From Parabacteroides massiliensis (GTDB lineage: Bacteria; Bacteroidota; Bacteroidia; Bacteroidales; Tannerellaceae), in the NCBI RefSeq assembly GCF_900155425.1, contig NZ_LT700191.1:1573198-1637197 (forward strand): a stretch of DNA of 64,000 bases, in the 5' to 3' direction. A model generated the notes under the pieces. It saw only the letters and a program-made list of their open reading frames with translations. It was not told the origin of the DNA and searched no databases. Both the position numbers and the translations under genes were made by a program. This document shows, in pieces, positions 18,279-27,623 of this stretch; the stretch's first letter is position 1, and the number at the start of each line of letters is the position of its first letter.

Positions 18279-19082
18279 ATGGATTTACTTCAATATGGCT
18301 TTTTCCAGCATGCCCTTTTGGGCAGCCTGCTGACTGCGATCGCTTGTGGTATCGTCGGGACGTATATCGTGTCGCGGCGGCTTGTTTTTATCAGCGGGGG
18401 TATCACGCATGCTTCTTTCGGTGGATTGGGATTGGGTTTTTATCTTGGGATGAATCCGATCCTGATGGCTATGCTGTTTTCCGTACTCTCCGCATTTGGG
18501 GTGGAGTGGGCAAGCAAGACACAGAATGTGCGTGAAGACTCTGCTATTGCCGGGATATGGTCGTTAGGGATGGCACTGGGTGTCATTTTCATTTTCCTCA
18601 CACCCGGATATGCACCGAATCTTTCTGCTTACCTCTTTGGAAATATTCTGACCGTTTCGACGGGAGATATTATCTGGATTGCCGTTTTGTCGTTGTTGCT
18701 GATCGCCCTTTTTGGACTTTTCCTGCGGGAGATCGTTTATGTGGCGTTCGACAGGGATTTTGCCGTGACGCAAGGATTGCCGGTCAAGTGGATTGAATAT
18801 GTGATGATGTTCTTTATTGCCGTGACGATTGTCCTTTCGATCCGTCTGGTCGGGATCATGCTTCTAATGAGTTTGCTGACATTGCCTCAGATCACTGTAA
18901 ATCTTTTTACGTCAGACTTCAAAAAGATCATTTTCGGAAGTATTGCCATCGGTTTCTTGGGATGTGTGGCCGGGCTCGTTCTTTCTTATTTCCTGAATGT
19001 ACCTTCCGGAGCGTTTATCATTCTTGTCCTTGTCCTTTTCTTTTTAGTAGTCAAGGCAATAAAAGCCCTTGGTAAACGTTAG
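18279..19082 (+). CDS. Metal ABC transporter permease (ZnuB/TroC/MntB family)
   Basis: 267 residues, almost wholly hydrophobic, with about eight membrane spans. Family features include GTYIVSRRLVFISGGITHASFGGLGLGF near the N-terminus, the coupling segment FDRDFAVTQGLPV and IRLVGIMLLMSLLTLPQITV. Such permeases import Zn2+, Mn2+ or Fe2+ with an ATPase and a binding lipoprotein, but neither partner is encoded next to it, so the partners must lie elsewhere. The metal cannot be told. Confidence 0.85.
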   Translation: MDLLQYGFFQHALLGSLLTAIACGIVGTYIVSRRLVFISGGITHASFGGLGLGFYLGMNPILMAMLFSVLSAFGVEWASKTQNVREDSAIAGIWSLGMALGVIFIFLTPGYAPNLSAYLFGNILTVSTGDIIWIAVLSLLLIALFGLFLREIVYVAFDRDFAVTQGLPVKWIEYVMMFFIAVTIVLSIRLVGIMLLMSLLTLPQITVNLFTSDFKKIIFGSIAIGFLGCVAGLVLSYFLNVPSGAFIILVLVLFFLVVKAIKALGKR

Positions 19083-19084
19083 AA

Positions 19085-19153
19085 ATAATGTGTTGGTATG
19101 CCCATTAACACATTGGCGTATTGGCTCATTAACACATTGGCATATTATTCTCA
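19085..19153. repeat. Short direct repeats upstream of the porW-like gene
   Basis: The block CATTAACACATTGGCGTATT is followed 4 nt later by CATTAACACATTGGCATATT, with a degenerate third copy (TAATGTGTTGGTATGCC) before them. The repeats end just before the start codon at 19154 and cover the space where a promoter or leader would be. Confidence 0.6.
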
Positions 19154-22100
19154 ATGAAGAAAGGTTTCTACTATATAATTGCATTATTGATTGTCTCTTT
19201 GTTTTGGTCATGTAGTACGAAAAAGAACACCAAGGCAAGCCGCTTCTATCACGCTTTTAATTCCCGCTATAATATCTATTTCAACGGAAAGACATCGTTT
19301 GACGAAGCGTTGCTTTCCATGCAGAACGGCTATAAGGAAAGTTATTCCGACATGATCCTGATGTATCCGGTCAGTGCGCAACCCAAAGACAAGGCTGAAA
19401 CAGGAGGCCCTTTCGACCGGGCGATCGAGAAAAGCAATAAAGCGATCAAACTTCACTCCATCAAGGCAAAGCCGCCTAAGAAACCGGGATGGCGCAACGA
19501 CCCCAAGCAACGCGCCTGGCAGGAACAGGAAGAATACAATCCGTTCCTCAAAAAGTGCTGGTTGATGATGGGGCAGGCGCAGTTCTATAACGCCGATTTC
19601 TTGCAGGCATCAGCCACCTTCTCCTACATAGCCCGTCATTATGCCCATGATGAAGAAGTGGCTTGCGAAGCCCGTCTCTGGCAGGCTCGTTGCTATTCTG
19701 AAATGGGATGGTTTTATGAAGCGGAAGATATCTTGGGGAAACTGAATACGAACGGTATTCCCCGTAAGAACCTGAACCAGTACGCAACGGTATATGCCGA
19801 CTATTTGGTGAAGAATAAGCAATATGAAGAAGCGGTCTCTTACTTCAAGACGGCAATCAAGGCAGAGAAGAACCGGCGCCAGCGTACCCGGATGAAGTAC
19901 CTGTTGGGACAGATTTATGCCGAACAGGATCAGAACGGGCTTGCCTACCAGATGTTCGGGCAGGTGATCAAGGCCAATCCTCCATACGAACTGGAGTTTG
20001 CCGCCCGTATCCGGCAGACCGAAGTATTTACCGGCGGCAATTACCAGAAAGTGATCAAGATGTTGCACCGGATGGCGAAAAACGAAAAGAACAAAGATTT
20101 GCTCGACCAGGTCTATTATGCGTTGGGCAACGTCTATATGAGCCGTGAAGATACAGTCAATGCCATCAAAAACTATGAGCTGGGCGTGGAGAAAAGCACC
20201 CAGAACGGCTTGGACAAGGCAATCTGCCAGATCAAGCTGGGCGATCTTTATTTCCAGAAGCGCGACTATGTCAAGGCTCAACCGAACTTCAGCGGTGCTT
20301 TGTCCGGTATCCAGAAAGAATATAAAGACTATGAACGTGTCTCCAAACTGTCCGCTATCCTGGATGAGTTGGTCGTGCATGTGGAGGCGGTTCATTTGCA
20401 GGATAGTTTGCAAACCCTTGCCAAAATGCCGGAAGCGGAACGGCTGGCCGTGATCGATAAGATTATCGAGAAGGTGAAGAAAGAAGAAAAGGAGGCCAAG
20501 GAACTTGCCGAGAAAGAGGCCTATCTGGCGGAACAGGAGGCTAAAGGAACCGGTATCGACCGTCCGGGAACAGAGACGGGCGGCATCACATTGCCGACGA
20601 CATCCGGCGGAGCTGGTTTCTATTTTTATAACCCGCAAGCCGTATCGCAGGGAAAGGCCGCTTTCCAGCGTAAGTGGGGACGGCGAACGTTGGAAGATAA
20701 CTGGCGTCGCCGCAAGAAAGAAATGTCTACTTTCAATGAGAATATGGCGGACGAGAATGAAAGTGTAACCGAAGGCGAAGTCGGCGAACCGAACGGTATG
20801 GCTGCAGATTCGCTCGAAGCCGGTCTGGAACCTGTCGCTTCCGACGATCCGAAAACACGCGAGTATTACATTCAGCAACTTCCGTTGACACCCGAAGATA
20901 TTGAAGCTTCCAATATTATCATAGAGGATGGACTTTATAACATGGCTATGATCTATAAGGACAAGCTCGAAGACATCCCGTTGGCGACCGAAGCCTTTGA
21001 GGAATTGGAACGCCGTTTCCCGAAGCACAATCACCTTTTGGAAAGCTATTATCAGGTCTACCTGATGGCTCTTCGTTCAGGGAATCAGACGCTTGCTGCT
21101 GTTTATAAGAATAAGTTGACCACGACTTTCCCGGAATCGGATTATGCAATTGCGATAGCCGATCCGAATTATGAATATAATATCCGGATGATGGACAAGG
21201 TGCAGGATTCGATCTATCAGGCTACCTACGCAAGTTATTTGGCGGAAGATACGATCACCGTCCGTCGTAATTACCGTGATGTCAGTGCCAAATATCCGTT
21301 GGCGGACCTGCTGCCTAAGTTTATGTTTCTTGAAGCGCTGACATATGTGCAGGCCGGAGATGCCGAAGGTTTCAAGAATGCTTTGAAAGCATTGGTTGAG
21401 AAATATCCGACGGCTGATGTGACGGAACTGGCGGGTGAAATGCTGAAAGGTGTCCTGCGCGGGCGTATGATGGTTCAGGGTGGCATCAGGGGAATGAGCT
21501 GGAATCTGCGTTTCGGTGTCGGTGACGACGGTACGCTTTCGGCAGCCGATTCGGCACGTGTCTTTACGGCTGAACCCAACACGTCTTACCGGATGCTGTT
21601 GATGTTCCCCGCCGGGACATTGGACCGCAACCAGTTGCTTTTTGCCGTTGCCGCCTATAACTTTGCCAACTTTATGGTGAAAGAGTTCGACTTGAGCTTC
21701 GAAGAGGCTGGTCCGATGAGCATATTGACGATCCACGGTTTCTTCAATCTGGATGAAATCCTACATTATTATAAGATGATCTACGGAGCGGACGGTTATG
21801 CAACCGCACTGGATAAGAACGTGGCCATTCTTCCGATCTCCGACGACAACTATGAAACGTTGATGCGAGGAAAAACTCTTGAAGAATATGTCGAATTTTT
21901 CCAGGAAAACTTCGGTGAGGCTGCTCCGGAACTGGCAACCCGTTGGAAAGCACGTATGACTGCCGAACAGATCAAAGAAGAAGAGGCAAAAGCCGAAGAG
22001 GCCGAAGCGCAGGATTCTGAAAACATTCCGGAAGAAAAGCCGGAGCCTGTCAAGAAGACCGTCCGTCCGGAAGAACAACACCAGCAGCAGGCTGTAGAAG

Positions 22101-22753
22101 AAGTTATTGTATCGCCTACCGTAAAAGATACGGTTCAGGTTGAACTTCCGTCGGTCGACACGACGACTGTCAGCAAAACAGAAACGCTCCTTCCGGTAGA
22201 TGCAGATACCGTTTCCGTACAGCCGGCTGCAAAAGATACAGTAGCTTCGGCATCGTCCGACACTGTTTCCACCGTTGTCGCTCCTGTCGAACAACCGAAG
22301 GAACTCACGTTGAAAGAGATCGAAGAACTTCGCAAACGCGAAGCCGCCGAAGAGGAAGCCCGTAAGGAAGAAGCCCGTAAAGCTTTTGAAGCTCAACAGA
22401 AAGCCGAGAAGGAATTGCAGGAAAAGAAGGCAAAAGAAAACGAGGAACTTCTGAAGAAGCAAAAAGCTGAAGAAGAAGCCTTGCTGAAAGCGAAAGCCGA
22501 ACGCGAAAAACAGCTTGAACGCGACCGTAAAGCCAAACTGCAACAAGTTGAAACCGACCGTAAGGCCAAACTAAAAGCCCGTGAAGAATTGCGCAAGCAG
22601 AAAGAACGCGAGTACAAGGAACGCTTGAAACAAAAGGAAAAAGAACGTAAGCAGAAGGAACGCGAATACAAAGAAAAGCTGAAAGCCAAAGAAAAAGCCC
22701 GTCGCGAAGCTCAAAAGGCCAAAGAGGCAGTAGCCAAGGCAAAAAGAAAGTAG
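19154..22753 (+). CDS. PorW/SprE-family TPR lipoprotein, type IX secretion component
   Basis: 1199 residues. A lipoprotein signal (LLIVSLFWSCSTKKNT, Cys at about 20) precedes the family's opening block SRFYHAFNSRYNIYFNGKTSFDEAL. TPR-like helical repeats follow (for example LLGQIYAEQDQNGLAYQMFGQV and VYYALGNVYMSREDTVNAIKNYELG). PorW/SprE is needed for type IX secretion and is thought to link the PorLM motor to the rest of the machine. An acidic Val/Pro/Thr-rich linker (about 985-1060) and a highly charged Lys/Glu/Ala coiled coil (about 1060-1199) form a long tail. The porPKLMN genes are 30 kb away in this window. Confidence 0.85.
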   Translation: MKKGFYYIIALLIVSLFWSCSTKKNTKASRFYHAFNSRYNIYFNGKTSFDEALLSMQNGYKESYSDMILMYPVSAQPKDKAETGGPFDRAIEKSNKAIKLHSIKAKPPKKPGWRNDPKQRAWQEQEEYNPFLKKCWLMMGQAQFYNADFLQASATFSYIARHYAHDEEVACEARLWQARCYSEMGWFYEAEDILGKLNTNGIPRKNLNQYATVYADYLVKNKQYEEAVSYFKTAIKAEKNRRQRTRMKYLLGQIYAEQDQNGLAYQMFGQVIKANPPYELEFAARIRQTEVFTGGNYQKVIKMLHRMAKNEKNKDLLDQVYYALGNVYMSREDTVNAIKNYELGVEKSTQNGLDKAICQIKLGDLYFQKRDYVKAQPNFSGALSGIQKEYKDYERVSKLSAILDELVVHVEAVHLQDSLQTLAKMPEAERLAVIDKIIEKVKKEEKEAKELAEKEAYLAEQEAKGTGIDRPGTETGGITLPTTSGGAGFYFYNPQAVSQGKAAFQRKWGRRTLEDNWRRRKKEMSTFNENMADENESVTEGEVGEPNGMAADSLEAGLEPVASDDPKTREYYIQQLPLTPEDIEASNIIIEDGLYNMAMIYKDKLEDIPLATEAFEELERRFPKHNHLLESYYQVYLMALRSGNQTLAAVYKNKLTTTFPESDYAIAIADPNYEYNIRMMDKVQDSIYQATYASYLAEDTITVRRNYRDVSAKYPLADLLPKFMFLEALTYVQAGDAEGFKNALKALVEKYPTADVTELAGEMLKGVLRGRMMVQGGIRGMSWNLRFGVGDDGTLSAADSARVFTAEPNTSYRMLLMFPAGTLDRNQLLFAVAAYNFANFMVKEFDLSFEEAGPMSILTIHGFFNLDEILHYYKMIYGADGYATALDKNVAILPISDDNYETLMRGKTLEEYVEFFQENFGEAAPELATRWKARMTAEQIKEEEAKAEEAEAQDSENIPEEKPEPVKKTVRPEEQHQQQAVEEVIVSPTVKDTVQVELPSVDTTTVSKTETLLPVDADTVSVQPAAKDTVASASSDTVSTVVAPVEQPKELTLKEIEELRKREAAEEEARKEEARKAFEAQQKAEKELQEKKAKENEELLKKQKAEEEALLKAKAEREKQLERDRKAKLQQVETDRKAKLKAREELRKQKEREYKERLKQKEKERKQKEREYKEKLKAKEKARREAQKAKEAVAKAKRK

Positions 22754-22780
22754 GTTGAAATAGTTGTATTATAAATAAAG

Positions 22781-22819
22781 AAACGGACTGTGTCAATAGG
22801 AAATTGACACAGTCCGTTT
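22781..22819. terminator. Bidirectional terminator between porW-like gene and uxaC
   Basis: A perfect 17-bp stem beginning AAACGGACTGTG with a 5-nt loop, followed by TT and CTC on the + strand. It has an A-rich left flank, so it should stop both convergent transcripts. Confidence 0.85.
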
Positions 22820-22837
22820 TTCTCAAGAAAGGATTTC

Positions 22838-24241
22838 TTAGAATCCGAAATATCCTTTTGCGTTATTGTAGCTGATGTCTTCGACCATCTTGCCGATGAA
22901 CGGCAGTTCGGATGCCGGAAGTAGACCGTCTTCCACTTCACGACCCAGGATGTTACACAGGATACGACGGAAGTACTCGTGACGCGGGTAGGACAGGAAA
23001 CTGCGGGAGTCTGTCAGCATTCCAACGAAACGGCTCAGCAACCCTAAGTCGGACAATGCGTTCATCTGTTTTTCCATCCCGTGAATCTGATCCAGGAACC
23101 ACCAACCGGAACCATACTGCATCTTGCCCGGAACCGTACCGTCGTTGAAGCTGTAGATCGTTGTCATCAGCAGTTCGTTGTCGCGCGGGTTCAAGTTGTA
23201 GAAGATGGATTTAGCCAGTACGCCTTCTTCGTCCAAACGGCTCAGGAAGCGGGCCAATGGAGTAGCGACTTCAGCATCTCCAATTGCATCGTAGCCGGTG
23301 TCAGGACCTAACTTCTTGAACATACGGGCGTTGTTGTTGCGGGTTGCACCATAGTGGAACTGTTGTACCCAGTTGCTCTTGGCATCCATGACTGCAAATT
23401 CGTACAACATGGCAGAACGGAATTTGTCGATCTCCTCGGCTGTCAGTTCTTTCTTCATACGTGCCTTCAGGAAGATTGCTTCGATTTCCGCATCTGTGTA
23501 AGGTTCTGCATAGAAAGTGGTCAGACCGTGGTCGGACAGGCTGCAACCTTGTGATGCGAAGAAGTCATGGCGTTTCTGCAAAGCGTCGATCAAGTTCTTG
23601 AAGTTGAGGATCGACATGTCGGCAGCAGCTTCCAACTTGGTCAGATATTCATTATATGTATCGACATTCTCGATGGCCATAGCCTTGTCCGGACGCCAGG
23701 CAGGAAGGACTTTGGTCTTCAGGGCGCTTTGGCGGATCTGGGTGTGATACTTCAAATCATCGATCGGATCGTCGGTCGTACATACGACTTCCACATTCAT
23801 GCGCTCCATGATTGCTTGGGCGCGGAATTCGGGGGTTTGCAATTTGGCAGTACATTCGTCGTATATTTCGCGGGCGGTAGATGGATTTAACACCTTGTCT
23901 ATGCCGAAGATACGGCTCAGTTCAAGATGGGTCCAATGATATAGCGGGTTGCGCATGGCATACTGCATGGTTTCGGCCCATTTTTCAAATTTCTCGTACG
24001 CCGGTTTGTCTCCCGTGATATATTCTTCGGGCACGCCGTTGGCACGCATTGCACGCCATTTATAATGGTCGCCACCCAACCATATTTCCGTCAGGTCGGC
24101 AAACTGGTAGTTGTCGGCTATCTGTTGCGGGATCAGGTGACAGTGGTAATCGATGATTGGCATTTTGGCTGCATGTTCGTGATACAGCTTTTGAGCTGTC
24201 TCGGACTGGAGCAGGAAATTGGAATCGAGAAAGGATTTCAT
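22838..24241 (-). CDS. uxaC: Glucuronate isomerase
   Basis: 467 residues, the usual length. It interconverts D-glucuronate/fructuronate and D-galacturonate/tagaturonate, the first step of hexuronate breakdown in the cytosol. Family blocks are YHCHLIPQQIADN (metal-binding His pair), KWRAMRANGVPEEYITG, WTHLELSRIFGID, TTDDPIDDLKYH, SDHGLTTFY, WVQQFHYGATRNNNARMF, TIYSFNDGTVPGKMQYGSGWWFLDQ and the C-terminal VGMLTDSRSFLSYPRHEYFRRILCN. It is the last gene of a kdgK-eda-uxaC unit, 89 nt behind the aldolase. Confidence 0.95.
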   Translation of the reverse strand: MKSFLDSNFLLQSETAQKLYHEHAAKMPIIDYHCHLIPQQIADNYQFADLTEIWLGGDHYKWRAMRANGVPEEYITGDKPAYEKFEKWAETMQYAMRNPLYHWTHLELSRIFGIDKVLNPSTAREIYDECTAKLQTPEFRAQAIMERMNVEVVCTTDDPIDDLKYHTQIRQSALKTKVLPAWRPDKAMAIENVDTYNEYLTKLEAAADMSILNFKNLIDALQKRHDFFASQGCSLSDHGLTTFYAEPYTDAEIEAIFLKARMKKELTAEEIDKFRSAMLYEFAVMDAKSNWVQQFHYGATRNNNARMFKKLGPDTGYDAIGDAEVATPLARFLSRLDEEGVLAKSIFYNLNPRDNELLMTTIYSFNDGTVPGKMQYGSGWWFLDQIHGMEKQMNALSDLGLLSRFVGMLTDSRSFLSYPRHEYFRRILCNILGREVEDGLLPASELPFIGKMVEDISYNNAKGYFGF

Positions 24242-24275
24242 GATTTATGATTTTAGATTTATGATTTATAGATTT

Positions 24276-24330
24276 ATGAATTATGAATTATGATTTATCA
24301 TCGGTGCATAAATCATAATTCATAAATCAT
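24276..24330. repeat. Large A+T-rich inverted repeat between eda and uxaC
   Basis: Arms 24276-24298 and 24308-24330 are complementary over 23 bp with one mismatch, around the loop CATCGGTGC. The arms are built from the reiterated word ATTTATGAATTATGA. The right arm touches the eda stop codon, so the hairpin sits between the two cistrons in the mRNA. The same word recurs at 25003-25034 between kdgK and eda. Confidence 0.8.
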
Positions 24331-24999
24331 TTAACGATATTTTTTGATGACAGCCAGTGCATCACGACAAAGTGTGGAGATTGCCTCCCAATTGCCGGCT
24401 GCAATCATTTCTTTCGGGAACAGTTTGGAGCCCATGCCTACGCAAGTCACACCTGCCTTGAACCAAGCAGCCAGGTTCTCTTCCGTCGGCTCTACGGCAC
24501 CTGTAGCCATGATCATGGACCAAGGCATCGGAGCTTTGATGTTCTTCACGAATGAAGGTCCGCCAACGTTTCCGGCAGGGAAAATCTTGCACAGGTCGCA
24601 ACCTACTTCCTGGGCGAAACCGATTTCCGAAACGGAACCGCAACCTGGTGTATACGGAACTAAGCGACGGTTGCAAACCTTCGCAATCTCCGGGTTGAAC
24701 AACGGGCCGACGATGAAGTTCGCACCCAATTGCAAATACAGGGAAGCTGTTCCGGCATCTACGATAGAGCCGACGCCTAATACCAGTTCGGGACATTCTT
24801 TTGTGGCGAACTTGATCAGTTCGGCAAATACTTCGTGGGCAAAGTCACCGCGATTGGTGAATTCGAATGCACGGACACCGCCTTCGTAGCAGGCTTTGAC
24901 TACCTGTTTGGCGATTTCTACATCTTTATTGTAGTATACAGGTACCATTCCTGTGCTGACGATCGCGTCGAGTACCTGCATTTTATTGAATCTTGCCAT
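24331..24999 (-). CDS. eda: 2-dehydro-3-deoxy-phosphogluconate (KDPG) aldolase
   Basis: 222 residues. It splits KDPG to pyruvate and glyceraldehyde 3-phosphate, the last step of the hexuronate branch. Class I aldolase features are FEFTNRGD with the catalytic Glu, [38 protein letters not shown] with the Schiff-base Lys, and a phosphate-binding end ([24 protein letters not shown]). The length and sequence fit the bifunctional KHG/KDPG aldolases. It lies 47 nt behind kdgK. Confidence 0.93.
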   Translation of the reverse strand: MARFNKMQVLDAIVSTGMVPVYYNKDVEIAKQVVKACYEGGVRAFEFTNRGDFAHEVFAELIKFATKECPELVLGVGSIVDAGTASLYLQLGANFIVGPLFNPEIAKVCNRRLVPYTPGCGSVSEIGFAQEVGCDLCKIFPAGNVGGPSFVKNIKAPMPWSMIMATGAVEPTEENLAAWFKAGVTCVGMGSKLFPKEMIAAGNWEAISTLCRDALAVIKKYR

Positions 25000-25002
25000 G
25001 AT

Positions 25003-25034
25003 AAGATTTATGAATTATGATTTATGAATTATGC
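25003..25034. repeat. Direct repeats between kdgK and eda
   Basis: Two tandem copies of GATTTATGAATTAT, the same word that builds the inverted repeat at 24276-24330, fill most of the 47-nt gap. Confidence 0.7.
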
Positions 25035-25046
25035 TTGAATGGTCAA

Positions 25047-26090
25047 TTATCTCGACACTCGTCCGGATGCGTCGCCACTCATCAGTTTTTCAACTTCTTC
25101 GACTGTCACCTGGTTGAAGTCACCGTAGATCGTGTGTTTCAGGCAAGAAGCTGCAACAGCGAAATCGAGCGCTTTCTGGTCGTCTGTCGTATAAGTCAGC
25201 AGGCCGTAGATCAAACCTCCCATGAAAGAGTCGCCGCCGCCAACACGGTCAACGATATGCGTAATATCGTAACGACGAGACTGGTACAGTTTACCGTCGG
25301 CATAAAGAACGCCGCCCCACGTATTGTGGTTGGCATTGATGGCACCACGCAATGTGATGATCACTTTCTTTGCACGCGGGAATTTTGCCATCAGCTGTGT
25401 ACATACGGATTCGAATTCGGCAGCATTCACTTCGCCGTTCGTAGCTGTCACGTCGAAACCTTCCGGTTTGATACCGAATACCTTTTCCGCATCTTCTTCG
25501 TTACCTAAGATTACATCGCAACCGGCAACCAGTTCCGGCATCACTTCTGAGGCTGTTTTACCATATTTCCACAGATTCTTACGGTAATTAAGGTCGCATG
25601 AAACAGGGATACCCATACGGTTTGCCACTTGGATGGCTTCGAGGCAAGCATCTGCCGCACCTTGTGAAATAGCCGGTGTAATGCCTGTCCAGTGGAACCA
25701 AGAAGCATCTTTGAATACTTCTTCCCAGTTGACCATTCCCGGCTGGATTTCTGAGATAGCCGAATGAGCGCGGTCGTAGACAACTTTACTGGCACGGGCT
25801 ACAGCACCTGTTTCCAGAAAATAGATACCCAAGCGATCGCCACCGTAAACAATGTGAGAAGTCCCTACACCATATTTACGCAAGTCCATTACGCAAGCAC
25901 GCGCAATGTCGTTTTTAGGCAAACGGGTTACAAACTCGGTAGCAATACCATAGTTAGCCAGTGATACCGCAACGTTTGCTTCACCGCCACCAAAGGTGGC
26001 ATTCAATTTATCACTCTGACAAAAACGGAGATAGTCTGGAGTGGCCAGTCTAAGCATGATTTCTCCAAAGGTTATTACTTTCTTATCCAT
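25047..26090 (-). CDS. kdgK: PfkB-family sugar kinase, probable 2-dehydro-3-deoxygluconokinase
   Basis: 347 residues. PfkB features are the N-terminal GEIMLRLATPDYLRF, the substrate loop FGGGEANVAVSLANYG, and the C-terminal ATP/anion-hole signature DRVGGGDSFMGGLIYGL with the catalytic Asp. It should phosphorylate 2-keto-3-deoxygluconate to KDPG for the aldolase encoded next. The context with eda and uxaC supports this substrate over other sugars. It is the first gene of the uronate unit, with a -7 box at 26119-26126. Confidence 0.88.
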   Translation of the reverse strand: MDKKVITFGEIMLRLATPDYLRFCQSDKLNATFGGGEANVAVSLANYGIATEFVTRLPKNDIARACVMDLRKYGVGTSHIVYGGDRLGIYFLETGAVARASKVVYDRAHSAISEIQPGMVNWEEVFKDASWFHWTGITPAISQGAADACLEAIQVANRMGIPVSCDLNYRKNLWKYGKTASEVMPELVAGCDVILGNEEDAEKVFGIKPEGFDVTATNGEVNAAEFESVCTQLMAKFPRAKKVIITLRGAINANHNTWGGVLYADGKLYQSRRYDITHIVDRVGGGDSFMGGLIYGLLTYTTDDQKALDFAVAASCLKHTIYGDFNQVTVEEVEKLMSGDASGRVSR

Positions 26091-26118
26091 ATCTATGGTT
26101 TATAATGTGTTCAGACCA

Positions 26119-26126
26119 CAAAAGTA
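26119..26126 (-). promoter_or_regulatory. -7 box for the kdgK-eda-uxaC unit
   Basis: On the minus strand TACTTTTG matches TAnnTTTG exactly, with a predicted start about 20 nt before the kdgK ATG. The -33 region is not recognisable. Confidence 0.45.
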
Positions 26127-26170
26127 GAAGTTTATTTTTAAATAAGCATGGAGTGTGCGCGAAAACATAA

Positions 26171-27613
26171 TTAATAACTGAAATTATTCCAGAAAACAGA
26201 TGTGTCATTTGTCCTCTTCTGCTTTTCGGTCATCTTTTCGCGAAGATGCAGGATTGTTTTTCTGTATTTCTTTTGTCCGCTGAGATCGTTCATTTCCCAA
26301 GGATCGTTTTTCAGATTGAATAACTGGGTCGTGCGTTTCCCATTCACATGATATTCGATCAGTTTCCAGGTTCCATCGGAAATGCTGCGTTGATTATCCA
26401 TATAGCTGTAATAGAGGTAGTCACGGACAGGTCCTTTCCCGTCTAAGGAGGGGAGTAGACTGACGCCGTCTACCGATTGGGGAACAGGCAGTTGGAGCAT
26501 GTCGCAAAGGGTTGGGAATACGTCTATCAAGTAGCATAGGTCTGCAGTCTTTTTACCGGTATGCTGTGCTGCAGCTTTGATCATCAAAGGGACTCCGACA
26601 CTATGTTCGTATACGTTCTGTTTCCCCATCAGACCGTGTTGTCCGACTGCCAACCCGTTATCTCCTGCAAATATGATGATTGTGTTTTCGTATAACCCGT
26701 TATCTTTCAGAGTTTGTATAATGTCGCCTACGCGTTTGTCCACATGGGAGACCATGGCATAGTATTCCCTGATATGCTTTTTAATCTCATCCGGACGGCG
26801 GGGAATGGCAGCCAATACCTCGTCACGTATTTCCAATTCTCCGTTATCGAACGGGTGCTTTTCCATAAAATTGGGCGGAAGTTGTATTAGGCTTTGGTCG
26901 TAAAGTTGCATATATTCATCCGGCATGCTCCGAGGGTCATGAGGAGACATATAGGCTACCGACAGGAAGAACGGCTGGTTTTTATCTTTTTGTTGTTGAA
27001 TATATTCGACGGCTTCATGGGTGAAAATATCTACGGAATGCTTTCCCGAATATATATACTCTCCTTTCTCATATTCGACCTTGTTCGATTTTGCCTGATT
27101 ACGGATGACCGGGCGGCGTTTTCCGTAATTCATATCTGCGTGATAATCGTACAAAGGGACATTCCAATGATCCCACATGCCTCCGAAAAAGATCGCTTTC
27201 CCGTCTTTGAAGCAACGGTTCAAGGCTTCATGGCTACTGTGCCATTTACCGGTATGGAAAGTATTGTAGCCGGCTTCCTGGAGGGTTTCACCTATCATTG
27301 TGTGCGAATTCGGGATTGTTGCTCCCTGTTTTTCGAGGTTATAAAGATATTTCCCGGTCATTAGCATGGCTCGGCTTGGCATACTGACGGCTCCGGATGT
27401 GCCACCCATGATGTGGGCGTTGGTGAAGACTGTACTTTCTTCTGCCAACTTATCCAGGTAGGGCGTTTGGACTTGTTCTTTTTCTAAAAAGTTCATTCCT
27501 GAAGCCCGCATGTCGTCGGCAAGAATCAGGATGATATTGGGCTTTTTATCTGCTGCCAGTGAACTGACAACAGATAAAAAGGAAACTCCGATCAAAGATA
27601 GTGCTTGTTTCAT
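26171..27613 (-). CDS. Sulfatase, serine-type formylglycine motif
   Basis: 480 residues with a signal peptide (cleavage near SSLAADKKPN). The fold starts with NIILILADDMRASGM (metal-binding Asp pair). The maturation motif is SMPSRAMLMTG with Ser77 and Arg81, so it is also Ser-type and needs an anSME maturase. Other active-site blocks are FHTGKWHSSHE, YMSPHDPRSMPDEY and FAGDNGLAVGQHGLMGKQNVYEHSV. It begins 10 nt after the GH95 stop and closes PUL 2. Desulfation of a fucosylated glycan is a fair guess from context; the exact linkage is unknown. Confidence 0.9.
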   Translation of the reverse strand: MKQALSLIGVSFLSVVSSLAADKKPNIILILADDMRASGMNFLEKEQVQTPYLDKLAEESTVFTNAHIMGGTSGAVSMPSRAMLMTGKYLYNLEKQGATIPNSHTMIGETLQEAGYNTFHTGKWHSSHEALNRCFKDGKAIFFGGMWDHWNVPLYDYHADMNYGKRRPVIRNQAKSNKVEYEKGEYIYSGKHSVDIFTHEAVEYIQQQKDKNQPFFLSVAYMSPHDPRSMPDEYMQLYDQSLIQLPPNFMEKHPFDNGELEIRDEVLAAIPRRPDEIKKHIREYYAMVSHVDKRVGDIIQTLKDNGLYENTIIIFAGDNGLAVGQHGLMGKQNVYEHSVGVPLMIKAAAQHTGKKTADLCYLIDVFPTLCDMLQLPVPQSVDGVSLLPSLDGKGPVRDYLYYSYMDNQRSISDGTWKLIEYHVNGKRTTQLFNLKNDPWEMNDLSGQKKYRKTILHLREKMTEKQKRTNDTSVFWNNFSY

Positions 27614-27623
27614 TTCTCCGTGT

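Noticed and set aside
18279-19082. Specific zinc transporter znuB
   Set aside because: No binding protein or ATPase gene is adjacent, so the metal cannot be assigned.
19610-21034. A 474-codon frame antisense to the PorW-like gene
   Set aside because: It lies wholly inside a clear TPR gene and has no recognisable motif or start signal.
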